64,000 nt of DNA from DATAEG01 sp051001975 (GCA_051001975.1 JBPCMU010000020.1:5412-69411), one strand, 5' to 3'. Shown: positions 24,913 to 34,081, counted from the first letter of the stretch. A program made the numbers and translations. Notes: a model not told the origin generated them from the sequence alone.

Positions 24913-27675
24913 GTGGCGGGCAAGTCGTCCAGTGGCGGCAAGCTGGTGATCGTCGAGTCGCCGGCCAAGGCCAAGACTATCGGCGGTTACCTGGGTGCCG
25001 GGTACGTCGTGGAGTCGTCGATCGGCCACATCCGCGACCTCCCACGCAACGCCGCGGACGTCCCGGCCAAGTACAAGGGTGAGTCGTGGGCGCGCCTGGG
25101 CGTGGACACCGAGCACGAGTTCGAACCGCTCTACGTCGTGAGCCCGGACCGCCGGCAGCAGGTGAACAAGCTCAAGGCGCTGATCAAGAACGCCGACGAG
25201 CTATACCTCGCGACGGACGAGGACCGCGAGGGCGAAGCGATCGCATGGCACCTGGTGCAGACGCTCAGCCCGAACATCCCGGTGGGCCGGATGGTCTTCC
25301 ACGAGATCACCCCCGAGGCGATCCAGCGTGCCGTGGACTCGCCGCGGGAGATCGACGCGGCGCTGGTCGACGCCCAGGAGACCCGCCGCATCCTGGACCG
25401 GCTGTACGGCTACGAGGTCAGTCCGGTGCTCTGGAAGAAGGTGCTGCCGCGGCTGTCCGCCGGCCGGGTGCAGTCAGTCGCCACCCGGATGGTCGTCGAG
25501 CGGGAACGCGCCCGCATGCGATTCCGCATCGCCGATTACTGGGATGTCGAAGGCAGGTTTGCGGTCACCGAGGGGAGCTTGCGACCCGAGCATGGCACCG
25601 ACAAGGCAGAGGTCCAGAAGGACTTCACCGCGACGTTGGTCGCCGTCGACGACGTGCGGATCGCCACGGGCAAGGACTTCGCCGCGGAGACCGGGAAAGC
25701 CACCGCCGACGTGCTGCACCTCGACGAGTCCGGTGCCCGGGGCCTGGCGGCCCGTCTGGACGGCCGCGACTTCGCCGTCAGCCGGGTCGAGGAGAAGCCC
25801 TACCGGCGCCGCCCCTACCCGCCGTTCATGACGTCCACCCTGCAGCAGGAGGGCGGCCGCAAGTTCCGCTGGTCCTCGGCGGTGACGATGCGTATCGCGC
25901 AGCGGCTGTACGAGAACGGCTACATCACCTATATGCGAACCGACTCGACGAACCTGTCGCAGACCGCGCTGACCGCGGCCCGCACCCAGGCTCGCGAGCT
26001 CTACGGTGACGCATTCGTGCCGGCCGAGCCGCGCACCTACTCCCGCAAGGTGAAGAACGCGCAAGAGGCGCACGAGGCGATCCGCCCGGCCGGCGACGTC
26101 TTCCGCACCCCGGGCGAACTGGCGCCGGCATTGTCCCGCGAGGAGTTCCGGCTCTACGAGCTGATCTGGCAGCGCACCCTCGCCTCCCAGATGGCCGACG
26201 CGGTCGGCACCACTATCTCGGTCCGGCTCACCGGCGAGTCCTCGTCGGGGGAGTCTGCCGTGTTCGCCACGTCCGGTCGCACGATCACCTTCCCGGGCTT
26301 CCTGCGCGCCTACGTGGAGGACACCGACGAGGAGGACGGCAAGGCCGGCCGCGACGACAGCGAGAAGCGGCTGCCGCAGCTGACTACCGGGCAGGCTCTC
26401 GATGCGCACGGCTTCGAGGCCGAGGGGCACAGCACGCAGCCACCCGCCCGCTATACCGAGGCATCACTGGTCAAGGCGATGGAGGAGCTAGGCATCGGCC
26501 GGCCGTCCACCTATGCCTCGATCATGCAGACCGTCCAGGACCGTGGCTACGTCTGGAAGAAGGGCAGCGCCCTGGTCCCGTCGTGGATCGCGTTTGCCGT
26601 CACCGGGCTGCTGGAGTCGTACTTCGCCCGGTTGGTCGACTACGGCTTCACCGCCAGCGTCGAGAACGACCTCGACTCGATCGCGGCCGGAGCGACCCGC
26701 AGAGTCGACTGGCTGCACCGGTTCTACTTCGGCTCAGACGACCCGTCGCACGGGGATCCGCAGCGGATCTCCTCGCAGGGCGGTCTGAAGCACCTCATCG
26801 AGTCACGGCTGGAGGAGATCGACGCGCGCGGTGTGAACTCGATCGCGCTGGGCGCCGATCACGATGACGTCGTCGTGCGAGTGGGTCGCTACGGCCCGTA
26901 CCTGCAAAAGGGCGGCCCCGAGTCGACCGAGCGGGCGTCGCTGCCCGAAGACCTGGCTCCGGACGAGCTGACGCCGGAGAAGGTTGCAGAGCTGCTGGCC
27001 GCCCCGTCCGGCGACCGGGAGATCGGGATCGACCCGGAGACAGGGCGGGAGATCACCGTGAAGTCCGGGCGGTACGGCCCCTACGTGACCGATGGTGAGC
27101 GCACCGCATCACTGTTCGCGTCGATGTCGGTGGACACCGTCACGCTCGAAGAGGCACAGCGCCTGCTGCAATTGCCCCGCGAGGTCGGCAAGGACGCCGA
27201 GGGGGTTGAGATCACCGCGCAGAACGGCCGCTACGGCCCGTATATCAAGCGCGGCACCGACTCGCGATCGCTGGAGAGCGAGGAGTCGCTGTTCAGCGTG
27301 ACGCTAGACGAGTCGCTGGCGTTGCTGGCCCTGCCCAAGACGCGGGGCCGCCGCGCCGCTGCCGCACCACCGCTGCGCGAGCTGGGTGAGGACCCGGTGT
27401 CGAAGCAGAAGATGGTCATCAAGGACGGCCGGTTCGGCCCGTACGTCACCGATGGCGAGACGAACGCGTCGTTGCGTACTGCCGACTCCGTGGAGGAGAT
27501 CACCGACGAGCGTGCCTCGGAGTTGCTGGCCGACCGCCGCGCCCGCGGGCCGGCCAAGCGACCTGCGAAGCGCGCTGCGAAGAAGGCGCCCGCCAAGAAA
27601 GTCGGCGCCAAGAAAGCCGCAGCGAAGAAGGCTGCGCCGAAGAAGGCTGCGCCGAAGAAGGCGACCACGCGCTGA
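24913..27675 (+). CDS. topA: DNA topoisomerase I
   Basis: 920-residue type IA topoisomerase that relaxes negative supercoils. The N-terminal Toprim domain has LVIVESPAKAKTI (11-23) and the metal-binding ATDEDREGE. The active-site Tyr340 is in YITYMRTDST. Downstream, RVGRYGPYLQ, KSGRYGPYVTD, QNGRYGPYIK and KDGRFGPYVTD are the four repeats of the C-terminal topoisomerase domains typical of actinobacteria, which lack zinc fingers. The last about 40 residues are a Lys/Ala tail (KKAAPKKAAPKKA) that aids DNA binding. GTG 24913 is preceded by AGGAG with 5-base spacing. Essential in mycobacteria. Confidence 0.97.
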   Translation: MAGKSSSGGKLVIVESPAKAKTIGGYLGAGYVVESSIGHIRDLPRNAADVPAKYKGESWARLGVDTEHEFEPLYVVSPDRRQQVNKLKALIKNADELYLATDEDREGEAIAWHLVQTLSPNIPVGRMVFHEITPEAIQRAVDSPREIDAALVDAQETRRILDRLYGYEVSPVLWKKVLPRLSAGRVQSVATRMVVERERARMRFRIADYWDVEGRFAVTEGSLRPEHGTDKAEVQKDFTATLVAVDDVRIATGKDFAAETGKATADVLHLDESGARGLAARLDGRDFAVSRVEEKPYRRRPYPPFMTSTLQQEGGRKFRWSSAVTMRIAQRLYENGYITYMRTDSTNLSQTALTAARTQARELYGDAFVPAEPRTYSRKVKNAQEAHEAIRPAGDVFRTPGELAPALSREEFRLYELIWQRTLASQMADAVGTTISVRLTGESSSGESAVFATSGRTITFPGFLRAYVEDTDEEDGKAGRDDSEKRLPQLTTGQALDAHGFEAEGHSTQPPARYTEASLVKAMEELGIGRPSTYASIMQTVQDRGYVWKKGSALVPSWIAFAVTGLLESYFARLVDYGFTASVENDLDSIAAGATRRVDWLHRFYFGSDDPSHGDPQRISSQGGLKHLIESRLEEIDARGVNSIALGADHDDVVVRVGRYGPYLQKGGPESTERASLPEDLAPDELTPEKVAELLAAPSGDREIGIDPETGREITVKSGRYGPYVTDGERTASLFASMSVDTVTLEEAQRLLQLPREVGKDAEGVEITAQNGRYGPYIKRGTDSRSLESEESLFSVTLDESLALLALPKTRGRRAAAAPPLRELGEDPVSKQKMVIKDGRFGPYVTDGETNASLRTADSVEEITDERASELLADRRARGPAKRPAKRAAKKAPAKKVGAKKAAAKKAAPKKAAPKKATTR

Positions 27676-27687
27676 CCGCACGCACGG

Positions 27688-28149
27688 TCAGAGGTACGAG
27701 ATGATCCGCTCGCCGAGTGGCCGCTGCAGCAGCGAGTCGATCGCCGCGGCCAGCAGATCTGACAGCGGGTAGGCCAGTTCTGCCTGCCATTCCCGCGCTG
27801 CGGCGTTCGTCGCCGCCCACTCGCGGTCCAGCGTCGGCATCAACCGCTTCGCTTTTGCCGTCAGGGTCGCGATGCGCTGTCGGGCATCGGTGCCGCCGGG
27901 AGCGAGCCGGATCAGCCCGTCGCGCGCGGCTTGGGCCACGGTCTGGCTGGCCGCCGAGTGCGTGACGCCGGTCGCGGTCGCGAGCGCGCTGATCGACTGC
28001 GGGCCGGACCGGGCAAGGAGCTGCAGGATCGGGTTGTACCGGGGCCGGAAGTCGGGCAGGCCGAGCTGGTCGTAGGCCGCACCGACGCCGGCGTCGACGA
28101 GGTCAGACAGTTGCCGAAGTTGGGTTCCGATCAGATCCGAGCTTGCCAT
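27688..28149 (-). CDS. MarR-family transcriptional regulator
   Basis: 153 residues. The winged-helix core is SISALATATGVTHSAASQTVAQAARDGLIRLAPGGTDARQRIATLTAKA, with recognition helix about 60-75 and the wing following. It ends 12 bases from the topA stop (convergent). Start ATG 28149 was chosen because it opens with the first helix; a palindrome 13 bases upstream between it and the divergent aminopeptidase gene is the probable operator. It likely represses itself and its divergent neighbour; the ligand is unknown. Confidence 0.88.
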   Translation of the reverse strand: MASSDLIGTQLRQLSDLVDAGVGAAYDQLGLPDFRPRYNPILQLLARSGPQSISALATATGVTHSAASQTVAQAARDGLIRLAPGGTDARQRIATLTAKAKRLMPTLDREWAATNAAAREWQAELAYPLSDLLAAAIDSLLQRPLGERIISYL

Positions 28150-28154
28150 GTCCA

Positions 28155-28178
28155 GTAATGTAACAGCGCTGTTGTAAT
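28155..28178. promoter_or_regulatory. Probable MarR operator (marR/pip intergenic)
   Basis: A perfect 12-base palindrome AACAGCGCTGTT (28162-28173) is extended on both sides by imperfectly matching ends (GTAATGT on the left, GTAAT on the right), about 24 bases in all. Its place between a marR gene and a divergently transcribed gene is the classical MarR arrangement. Confidence 0.55.
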
Positions 28179-28210
28179 TCAGCTCCGCGTGCGAAACTCG
28201 AGGGAGAGCC

Positions 28211-29167
28211 GTGACCACCCTGCCGCCACCGCCCGATCCGTACGCCTCCGGCCTGCTCGACGTGGGTGACGGACACCAGATCTATTGGGAGGAGGCCGGG
28301 AACCCGGACGGTAAGCCCGCCCTCTACCTGCACGGTGGTCCGGGAAGCGGCAGCACGCCGGGTGCCCGGCGTTGGTTCGGCCATGCGGACAAGTACCGGG
28401 CGATCATCATCGATCAGCGCAACTGCGGCCGCAGCCTGCCCTCGGCCGCTGATCCGACCACCGACCTGTCGACGAACACCACCCAGGATCTGATCGCCGA
28501 CCTGGAACTGCTGCGTATCGAGAAGGGCATCGACCGTTGGCAGGTGTTCGGCGGCTCCTGGGGCGTCACGCTCGCGCTCGTGTACGCCGAGACCTACCCG
28601 CAGCGAGTCAGCGAGCTCGTCCTGGCAGCTGTGACGATGACCCGGGCCAGCGACGTGCACTGGCTGTATCACGAGGTTGGTCGGTACTTCCCGGAGCAGT
28701 GGCGCCGTTACCGCGACGGCGTGCCCGAGGCGGAGCGCGACGGCGATCTCGTCGCCGCGTACAACCGGCTGTTGAACGTATCCGGCAACGCAGAGGTGAT
28801 GTCGGCGGCAGCGCAGAACTGGGTCGACTGGGAGGACGCGGTCAACTCGATGGATGCGAACTGGACGCCGGCAGTGCGGTATCAGGATCCCGTCTTCCGG
28901 ATGACTTTCGCTCGGATGTGCGCCCACTACTTCTCGCACGCCGCCTGGCTGGAGGATCAGCAGATCCTGCGCGACGCGCACCGACTCGCAGGGATCCCGG
29001 GGGTCATGGTGCACGGCAAACACGACCTCGGCGGCCCGTCGGACGTGCCTTGGCTGCTCCAGCAGGAGTGGCCCGAGGCCGAGCTGCACCTGGTCGACAG
29101 CGGCCACGGCGGCAACGCGATGGGCGCGCCGCTGAGCGATTTCGTCGGGCGGTACGCCAACCGCTGA
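28211..29167 (+). CDS. pip: Proline iminopeptidase (alpha/beta hydrolase)
   Basis: 318 residues. The oxyanion motif is LHGGPGSGSTPGARRWF (about 36-52), DQRNCGRSLPSA is the family's DQRG/CGRS box, the nucleophile elbow is FGGSWGVTLAL (Ser in GGSWG, about 115), and the late residues HGKHDLGGP and DSGHGGN give the Asp and His of the triad. These together identify peptidase family S33 prolyl aminopeptidases, cytoplasmic enzymes that remove N-terminal proline. GTG 28211 follows AGGGAG. It is divergent from a MarR gene with a palindrome between, so probably controlled by it. Confidence 0.9.
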   Translation: MTTLPPPPDPYASGLLDVGDGHQIYWEEAGNPDGKPALYLHGGPGSGSTPGARRWFGHADKYRAIIIDQRNCGRSLPSAADPTTDLSTNTTQDLIADLELLRIEKGIDRWQVFGGSWGVTLALVYAETYPQRVSELVLAAVTMTRASDVHWLYHEVGRYFPEQWRRYRDGVPEAERDGDLVAAYNRLLNVSGNAEVMSAAAQNWVDWEDAVNSMDANWTPAVRYQDPVFRMTFARMCAHYFSHAAWLEDQQILRDAHRLAGIPGVMVHGKHDLGGPSDVPWLLQQEWPEAELHLVDSGHGGNAMGAPLSDFVGRYANR

Positions 29168-29196
29168 TCGGCCCTTGTGCCGAAAGGGAGGTTCCC

Positions 29197-29221
29197 GTCA
29201 CGACACGCCGACGGTCGTGAC
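29197..29221. terminator. Hairpin between convergent pip and tam
   Basis: GTCACGAC and GTCGTGAC form a perfect 8-bp stem with loop ACGCCGACG. There is no T-run, but the position 30 bases after the pip stop and before the convergent tam stop suggests a bidirectional terminator. Confidence 0.45.
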
Positions 29222-29293
29222 TGAATGCTCCCGCTCGGCCACGAACAGCTCCCCTCGGCGCGATGGCCACCCGGACGTCGTGGAGCCCGCCGA

Positions 29294-30064
29294 TCACGGT
29301 TTCTGACCGACGCAGAAGATGCGGCGGAACGGGAAAGCGGTGCCGTGCGGACCGGCTGGATACGCCGCGCGCAGGGCCGCCGCGTAAGTCGCAGTGAATT
29401 CCGCCGAGTCCGCGTCGCATAGCGCCGCGAGGACGGGGCGCAACCCGGTACCGCGCACCCACTCCAGCACCGGGTCGGCACCGGGCAACAGCTGCAGGTA
29501 AGTCGTCTCCCATGCGGCGGTACGCCAGCCCCGATCTAGTAGCACCGAGGCATACTCCGGCACCGACGCGACCGAGTCACCGCCGCGCAGCACGCCACTC
29601 AGCTGATCGACCCAGCGTGGTGAGGCGGCCACTTCGCGCATCAGCACGTGTGAGGGCTGGTCGAAGTTGCCCGGTACCTGCCAGGCGAACCACGCGCCCG
29701 CCGGCAAGCGGTCCGCCCACTCACCGAGCAAGGTCAGGTGATCGGGAACCCACTGCATCACGGCGTTGCTCACCAGCACGTCGACGGTCTCATCAGGCTG
29801 CCAGTCGTGCACGTCGCGGGTGCCGAAGCTCAGCCGTTCGGTGACGTGCGCACCGGCCCTGTCGATCATCTGCTGCGAGGAGTCGAAGCCGTGCACATTG
29901 GCGCCGGGCCAGCGCTGGGCGAGCACTGCGGTCAACTCGCCACTTCCGCAACCCGCGTCAACGACCCGGCCCGGCGCGGGCGCGGCGATCCGGGATGTCA
30001 GGTCGAGGAACGGCCGACCTCGTTCGTCGGAGTAGCGAAGGTATTGATTCGGGTCCCAGTCCAT
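29294..30064 (-). CDS. tam: Trans-aconitate 2-methyltransferase
   Basis: 256 residues. It begins with the family hallmark MDWDPNQYLRYSDERGRPF. SAM motif I is VVDAGCGSGELTAVLAQRWPGANVHGFDSS (about 34-63), followed by VDVLVSNAVMQWVPDH and WFAWQVPGNFDQPSH, all typical of Tam. It methylates trans-aconitate, an inhibitor of aconitase formed spontaneously from cis-aconitate (family knowledge). ATG 30064 was chosen at the conserved MDWDP start. The gene is divergent from a MarR gene, with two palindromic sites between. Confidence 0.92.
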   Translation of the reverse strand: MDWDPNQYLRYSDERGRPFLDLTSRIAAPAPGRVVDAGCGSGELTAVLAQRWPGANVHGFDSSQQMIDRAGAHVTERLSFGTRDVHDWQPDETVDVLVSNAVMQWVPDHLTLLGEWADRLPAGAWFAWQVPGNFDQPSHVLMREVAASPRWVDQLSGVLRGGDSVASVPEYASVLLDRGWRTAAWETTYLQLLPGADPVLEWVRGTGLRPVLAALCDADSAEFTATYAAALRAAYPAGPHGTAFPFRRIFCVGQKP

Positions 30065-30074
30065 CAGGAATCCT

Positions 30075-30107
30075 CTCGACGTCAAGATAATATCGCTTGA
30101 TGTCAAG
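30075..30107. promoter_or_regulatory. Two MarR-type operator half-sites in tandem (tam/marR)
   Basis: CTCGACGTCAAG (30075-30086) and CTTGATGTCAAG (30096-30107) both fit the pattern CTyGAnnTCAAG, and their starts are 21 bases apart, about two helical turns. This resembles known MarR-family sites (TTGA-centred palindromes). They cover the 63-bp region between tam and the marR gene. Confidence 0.6.
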
Positions 30108-30127
30108 GTAACAGCTACAGTCATGTC

Positions 30128-30628
30128 ATGGATGAGGTGGACGGCATCGTGGCTGCGTGGCAGCGGGAGCGGCCGGATCTCGACGTCAGTGCATTGGCCG
30201 TGCTCAGCCGGGTCGACCGACTGGCCGCCGAACTGGCCAGCCGCCGCCGCCGAGTGTTCGTGGCCCATCACCTCGCGCTGCACGAGTTCGACGTACTGGC
30301 CGCACTGCGCAGGTCAGGCCCGCCGTACGAGCTGACCGCCGGGCAACTCGCCGCGGACACCCACGTTACGTCGGGAACGATGACCAACCGGATCAGCGGC
30401 CTGGTGCAGCGCAGGCTGGTCCGCCGCGCCGCAGACCCGGTGGACGGGCGGATCAGCCGGATCCGGCTCGGCGCCGCCGGCCGGACCAGAGTGGATGCCG
30501 CCATCACCGACCTTTTGGGTGTCGAGAACGATCTGCTGCGGGCGCTGCCGGCGAGCGGTCGGCGCGGGCTGGCCAGCGCGCTGCAGGTTGTGCTCAGCGC
30601 GGTCCAGGCTGCCCCTGCGACGGGGTAA
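30128..30628 (+). CDS. MarR-family transcriptional regulator
   Basis: 166 residues. The winged helix-turn-helix is ELTAGQLAADTHVTSGTMTNRISGLVQRRLVRRAADPVDGRISRIRLGAAGRTRV, with MTNRI-type recognition helix and the basic wing loop DPVDGR. Flanking helices form the dimer region. ATG 30128 lies 20 bases after the tandem sites at 30075-30107, so it probably represses itself and tam. Inducing ligand unknown. Confidence 0.9.
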   Translation: MDEVDGIVAAWQRERPDLDVSALAVLSRVDRLAAELASRRRRVFVAHHLALHEFDVLAALRRSGPPYELTAGQLAADTHVTSGTMTNRISGLVQRRLVRRAADPVDGRISRIRLGAAGRTRVDAAITDLLGVENDLLRALPASGRRGLASALQVVLSAVQAAPATG

Positions 30629-30698
30629 TCGAGTCTCTGGTCGCAAGTAGGGTGTCGGGCAGACCCGTAGACCCCTGGGAGTTGCGATCGCCATCGAT

Positions 30699-32867
30699 GT
30701 GCCGCCTGATGCCGCGCCTGATGCCGCGCCTGATCAGGGTGCCGCGGCGGCCGAACCGGACGCACCGGCGGGTCGGGCCGAGCGCCCGGTGACGACGAAT
30801 GCCGATGCGGCGTCGAGTAGTTCGGCACAGGCGCTTCGGTCGGTGCTGCGGGTCCGCCCGTTCCGCCGGATCTGGTACACCACTGCGCTGTCCAGCCTCG
30901 GCGACTGGCTCGGCCTGCTCGCCACGACGGCACTGGCAACCAGCCTGGCCGATACGTACAGAGGTCAGAACTACGCCCTGGGCCTGGTGTTGGTCGTGCG
31001 GCTGCTGCCGAGCATTCTGCTCGGCCCGCTGGCCGGGTTGTTCGCCGATCGCTTCGATCGCCGCCGCACGATGGTGCTGTCCGACGCGCTGCGCTTCGTG
31101 CTGTTCGTTTCGATCCCGATCGCGATGAATTTCGACATCACCAACCACGAGAAGCTGACCGTGCTCTATGTGGCGAGCTTCCTCGTCGAGTGCGTGAGCC
31201 TGTTCTGGAATCCGGCCAAGGACGCGGCCGTCCCGAACCTGGTGCGCAAGGACCAGGTCGAGGCGGCAAACCAGCTCGGGCTGGTCACCACCTACGGGTT
31301 GACGCCCGTGACGGCCGCGATCCTGTTCTCCGGTCTGGCCATCCTGTCCAAGCGACTGGCCAAGAACTTCGAATGGTTCCACTCCAACCAGGTGAGTATG
31401 TCGCTCTACTTCAACGCCGCGACGTTCATCGTGGCCGCGATCCTGGTGTGGTCGGTGCATGAGATCAGCGGGCATCGCGAGGCCCGCCGGGCGGACGGGT
31501 CCGATGCGCCGGGGCTGCTCGGTCTGTTCACCGAGGGCGTGCAGTTCCTGCGGTCGTCCCGGTTGCTGCGCGGAATCATCGTCGGCATCCTCGGAGCGTT
31601 CGCGGCCGGTGGCGCGGTGATCGGTTCCAGCAAGACCTACGTGACCAGCCTCGGCGGCGGGAACGCCGCGTACGGAGTGGTGTTCGGTGCGGTTTTCGTC
31701 GGCCTCGGCGCCGGGATGGCGCTGGGGCCGCGGGTCGCCCGAGATGTGTCGCGTCGTCGCGTCTTCGGTGTCGCCATTCTCTTCGCGGGGCTCTGTCTCG
31801 TCCTTGTCGGGCTCGCACCGCAGATCTCGATCGCCGTTGTCATCGTGCTGGGGGTCGGATTCGGCGCGGGGCTGGCGTTCCTGGCGGGTGTCACCCTGTT
31901 GGGTACCGAGGTCGACGACGAGATGCGGGGCCGGGTGTTCGCCTTCATTCAGGCGCTGGTCCGCGTCGTGCTGATCCTGAGCCTGGCGCTGGTGCCCTTC
32001 ATTGTCGGGCGGATCGGCCAGTCCAACCTGGATCTGTTCGGCGCGCACGTCGTCGTGGACGGCACCCGCTTCGTCCTGGTCGTCGGTGGTGTATTCGCGA
32101 TGCTCGCCGGCCTCGTGTCGTTCCGATTGATGGACGACCGCGGCGAGGTCCCGGTGGTGGCCGACCTGATGACCGGGCTGCGTGGCGACACCTCTGCGCG
32201 TCGTCGCCTGCAGACCGGCGGTGTGCTCATCGCGTTCGAGGGCGGCGAGGGTGCCGGCAAGTCCACCCAGATCGAGTTGCTGGCTCAGGCGCTGCGTGCC
32301 GACGGGCTCGCAGTCACCACCACGTTCGAACCCGGCGCCACCCCGGTCGGTAGCCGGATCCGGCAGCTCCTGCTGGAGCAGGACGAGCCGATCGACGACC
32401 GGGCCGAAGCCCTGCTGTTCGCCGCCGACCGGGCGCACCACGTCGCGACGGTCATTCGACCCGCACTCGACCACGGCGACGTCGTGCTGACCGATCGGTT
32501 CGTGGATTCATCGGCGGCTTACCAGGGTGCCGGCCGGTCGCTCACCGTCGAAGACGTCCGCCGGGTCTCGCGCTGGGCGACGGCGGGCATCGTCGCCGAC
32601 CTCACCGTCGTGCTCGACATCCCGGCCGTCGACGGGCTGGCCCGGGTCAGCAACCGCGGCGAGCACGACCGTCTGGAACGTGAGTCGGTGGAGTTCCACG
32701 AGCGAGTCCGGCAGGCCTTCCGTGGCTACGCGGAGTCCGACCCGCGCCGCTATCTCATGGTCGACGCGAGGCAGCCGCCCGCCGAGCTGAGCGCCGAGAT
32801 CAAGGCCGCCGTCGATCGCGTACTCAGTGGGCGGCGCGCCGGTGGCCAGGTCGGGCTCGTGCCATGA
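30699..32867 (+). CDS. tmk: Fusion of MFS transporter and thymidylate kinase
   Basis: 722 residues. An Ala/Pro-rich leader (1-45) precedes a 12-helix major facilitator domain (about 55-480), with LFADRFDRRRTM as the MFS loop 2-3 motif. A short linker is followed by a complete dTMP kinase (about 505-715): P-loop FEGGEGAGKSTQ (513-524), TTFEPGATPVG, a DR-type motif VLTDRFVDSS and the LID region with SRNRGEHDRLE-like residues. The kinase phosphorylates dTMP to dTDP. Such fusions occur in several actinobacteria; what the transporter carries is unknown. The start is uncertain: GTG 30699 is weakly supported (GGGAG ends 16 bases upstream) and GTG 30789 is an alternative. Confidence 0.9.
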   Translation: MPPDAAPDAAPDQGAAAAEPDAPAGRAERPVTTNADAASSSSAQALRSVLRVRPFRRIWYTTALSSLGDWLGLLATTALATSLADTYRGQNYALGLVLVVRLLPSILLGPLAGLFADRFDRRRTMVLSDALRFVLFVSIPIAMNFDITNHEKLTVLYVASFLVECVSLFWNPAKDAAVPNLVRKDQVEAANQLGLVTTYGLTPVTAAILFSGLAILSKRLAKNFEWFHSNQVSMSLYFNAATFIVAAILVWSVHEISGHREARRADGSDAPGLLGLFTEGVQFLRSSRLLRGIIVGILGAFAAGGAVIGSSKTYVTSLGGGNAAYGVVFGAVFVGLGAGMALGPRVARDVSRRRVFGVAILFAGLCLVLVGLAPQISIAVVIVLGVGFGAGLAFLAGVTLLGTEVDDEMRGRVFAFIQALVRVVLILSLALVPFIVGRIGQSNLDLFGAHVVVDGTRFVLVVGGVFAMLAGLVSFRLMDDRGEVPVVADLMTGLRGDTSARRRLQTGGVLIAFEGGEGAGKSTQIELLAQALRADGLAVTTTFEPGATPVGSRIRQLLLEQDEPIDDRAEALLFAADRAHHVATVIRPALDHGDVVLTDRFVDSSAAYQGAGRSLTVEDVRRVSRWATAGIVADLTVVLDIPAVDGLARVSNRGEHDRLERESVEFHERVRQAFRGYAESDPRRYLMVDARQPPAELSAEIKAAVDRVLSGRRAGGQVGLVP

Positions 32868-34060
32868 CGGTCTGGGATGCCCTGGTCGGGCAGGGTGAGA
32901 CGGTCGAGATCCTGCGGGCGGCCGCCGCAGCCGCAGCGCAGATCGCCGTCGGCGGCGAGGCGGCATCGGGGTCCATGACGCATGCGTGGCTGTTCACCGG
33001 GCCGCCCGGTTCCGGCCGATCGGTCGCGGCGCGGGCCTTCGCCGCTGCGCTGGAATGCACGCAACCGACGATGGACGGCCCCGGCTGTGGTGCGTGTTCC
33101 GGTTGCCGGGCTGTGCTCGGTACCCGGCATCCGGACGTGCACACGGTCGTGCCCGAAGGCCTCTCTATCTCGGTCGCGGAAATGCGCGCGGTGGTCGGTG
33201 AGGCATCGCGCCGGCCGATGGTGGGTTCGTGGCAGGCGATGATCATCGAGGACGCAGACCGGCTTACCGAGGCTGCGTCGAATGCCCTGCTGAAGGTGGT
33301 CGAGGAGCCGCCGAGGCGCACTGTATTCCTCCTCTGTGCTCCGTCCACCCATCCCGACGATGTCGCAGTGACGATCCGCAGCCGGTGTCGCGCGATCGCA
33401 CTGCGCACGCCGTCGGCAGAGGCGATCGCAGCGGTGTTGCGCGCCGAAGGCGTCGAGCCCGACATGGCGCAGTGGGCGGCGCAGGCCTCGCAGGGCCACG
33501 TCGGGCGAGCCCGCCGGTTGACGCGTGACGAGGACGCCCGCGCGCGCCGGGCCGCGGTGCTCGCGGTACCTGGCTCGTTGCACACATTGCGTGAGTGCCA
33601 AGTGGCGGCGGATGCACTGATCGTCTCGGCCGAGGCAGAGGCCAAGGCGATGTCCGAGAGCGTCGACGACTCCGAGCTGGATGCGCTGCGCACCGCCATG
33701 GGGGCGGGCGGCACCGGAAAGGGCAGCGCTACCGCAACCCGCGGCATGGCCGGCGCGGTGAAGGACCTACAGCAACGGCAGAAGTCGCGGGCCACTCGTG
33801 CGCAACGTGATGCCCTGGACCGTGCCTTGATCGATCTCGCCGCGTTCTACCGCGACGTGTTACGCCAACAGGCCGGCAGTGGAGGAGCCGCGGCACACCC
33901 TGAGGTGGCCGACACGGTCGCGACCGTGGCAGCGGCCGTCACGCCGGCTGGTGCGTTGCGGCGGCTGGACGCCGTGTTGGCCTGCCGCGAGGCTCTCGAG
34001 CTGAACGTAAAACCGCGAATCGCGGTCGAGGCGATGGTCGCGGCGCTGCGGCTGCCTTGA
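32864..34060 (+). CDS. holB: DNA polymerase III delta-prime subunit
   Basis: 398 residues, clamp-loader subunit. The AAA+ fold has GPPGSGRSVAARAF (the P-loop Lys is replaced by Arg, as expected for a delta-prime that need not hydrolyse ATP), a zinc site CGACSGC, then HPDVHTVVPEG, IIEDADRLTEAASNALLKVVEEPP and SRCRAIALRTP (sensor 1 and SRC region). ATG overlaps the tmk stop by 4 bases (ATGA), the common tmk-holB pairing. C-terminal helical collar domain (about 215-398). Confidence 0.95.
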   Translation: MTVWDALVGQGETVEILRAAAAAAAQIAVGGEAASGSMTHAWLFTGPPGSGRSVAARAFAAALECTQPTMDGPGCGACSGCRAVLGTRHPDVHTVVPEGLSISVAEMRAVVGEASRRPMVGSWQAMIIEDADRLTEAASNALLKVVEEPPRRTVFLLCAPSTHPDDVAVTIRSRCRAIALRTPSAEAIAAVLRAEGVEPDMAQWAAQASQGHVGRARRLTRDEDARARRAAVLAVPGSLHTLRECQVAADALIVSAEAEAKAMSESVDDSELDALRTAMGAGGTGKGSATATRGMAGAVKDLQQRQKSRATRAQRDALDRALIDLAAFYRDVLRQQAGSGGAAAHPEVADTVATVAAAVTPAGALRRLDAVLACREALELNVKPRIAVEAMVAALRLP

Positions 34061-34068
34061 TCCAGGGA

Positions 34069-34074
34069 TAAGGT
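34069..34074 (+). promoter_or_regulatory. Likely -10 element for leaderless ricT
   Basis: TAAGGT fits TANNNT and ends 7 bases before GTG 34082; no ribosome site precedes that codon. Confidence 0.4.
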
Positions 34075-34081
34075 CGCGGTC

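Noticed and set aside
30594..32474. 626-codon minus-strand frame opposite the MFS domain
   Set aside because: His/Gln/Asp-rich antisense frame; the plus strand carries a recognisable transporter and kinase.
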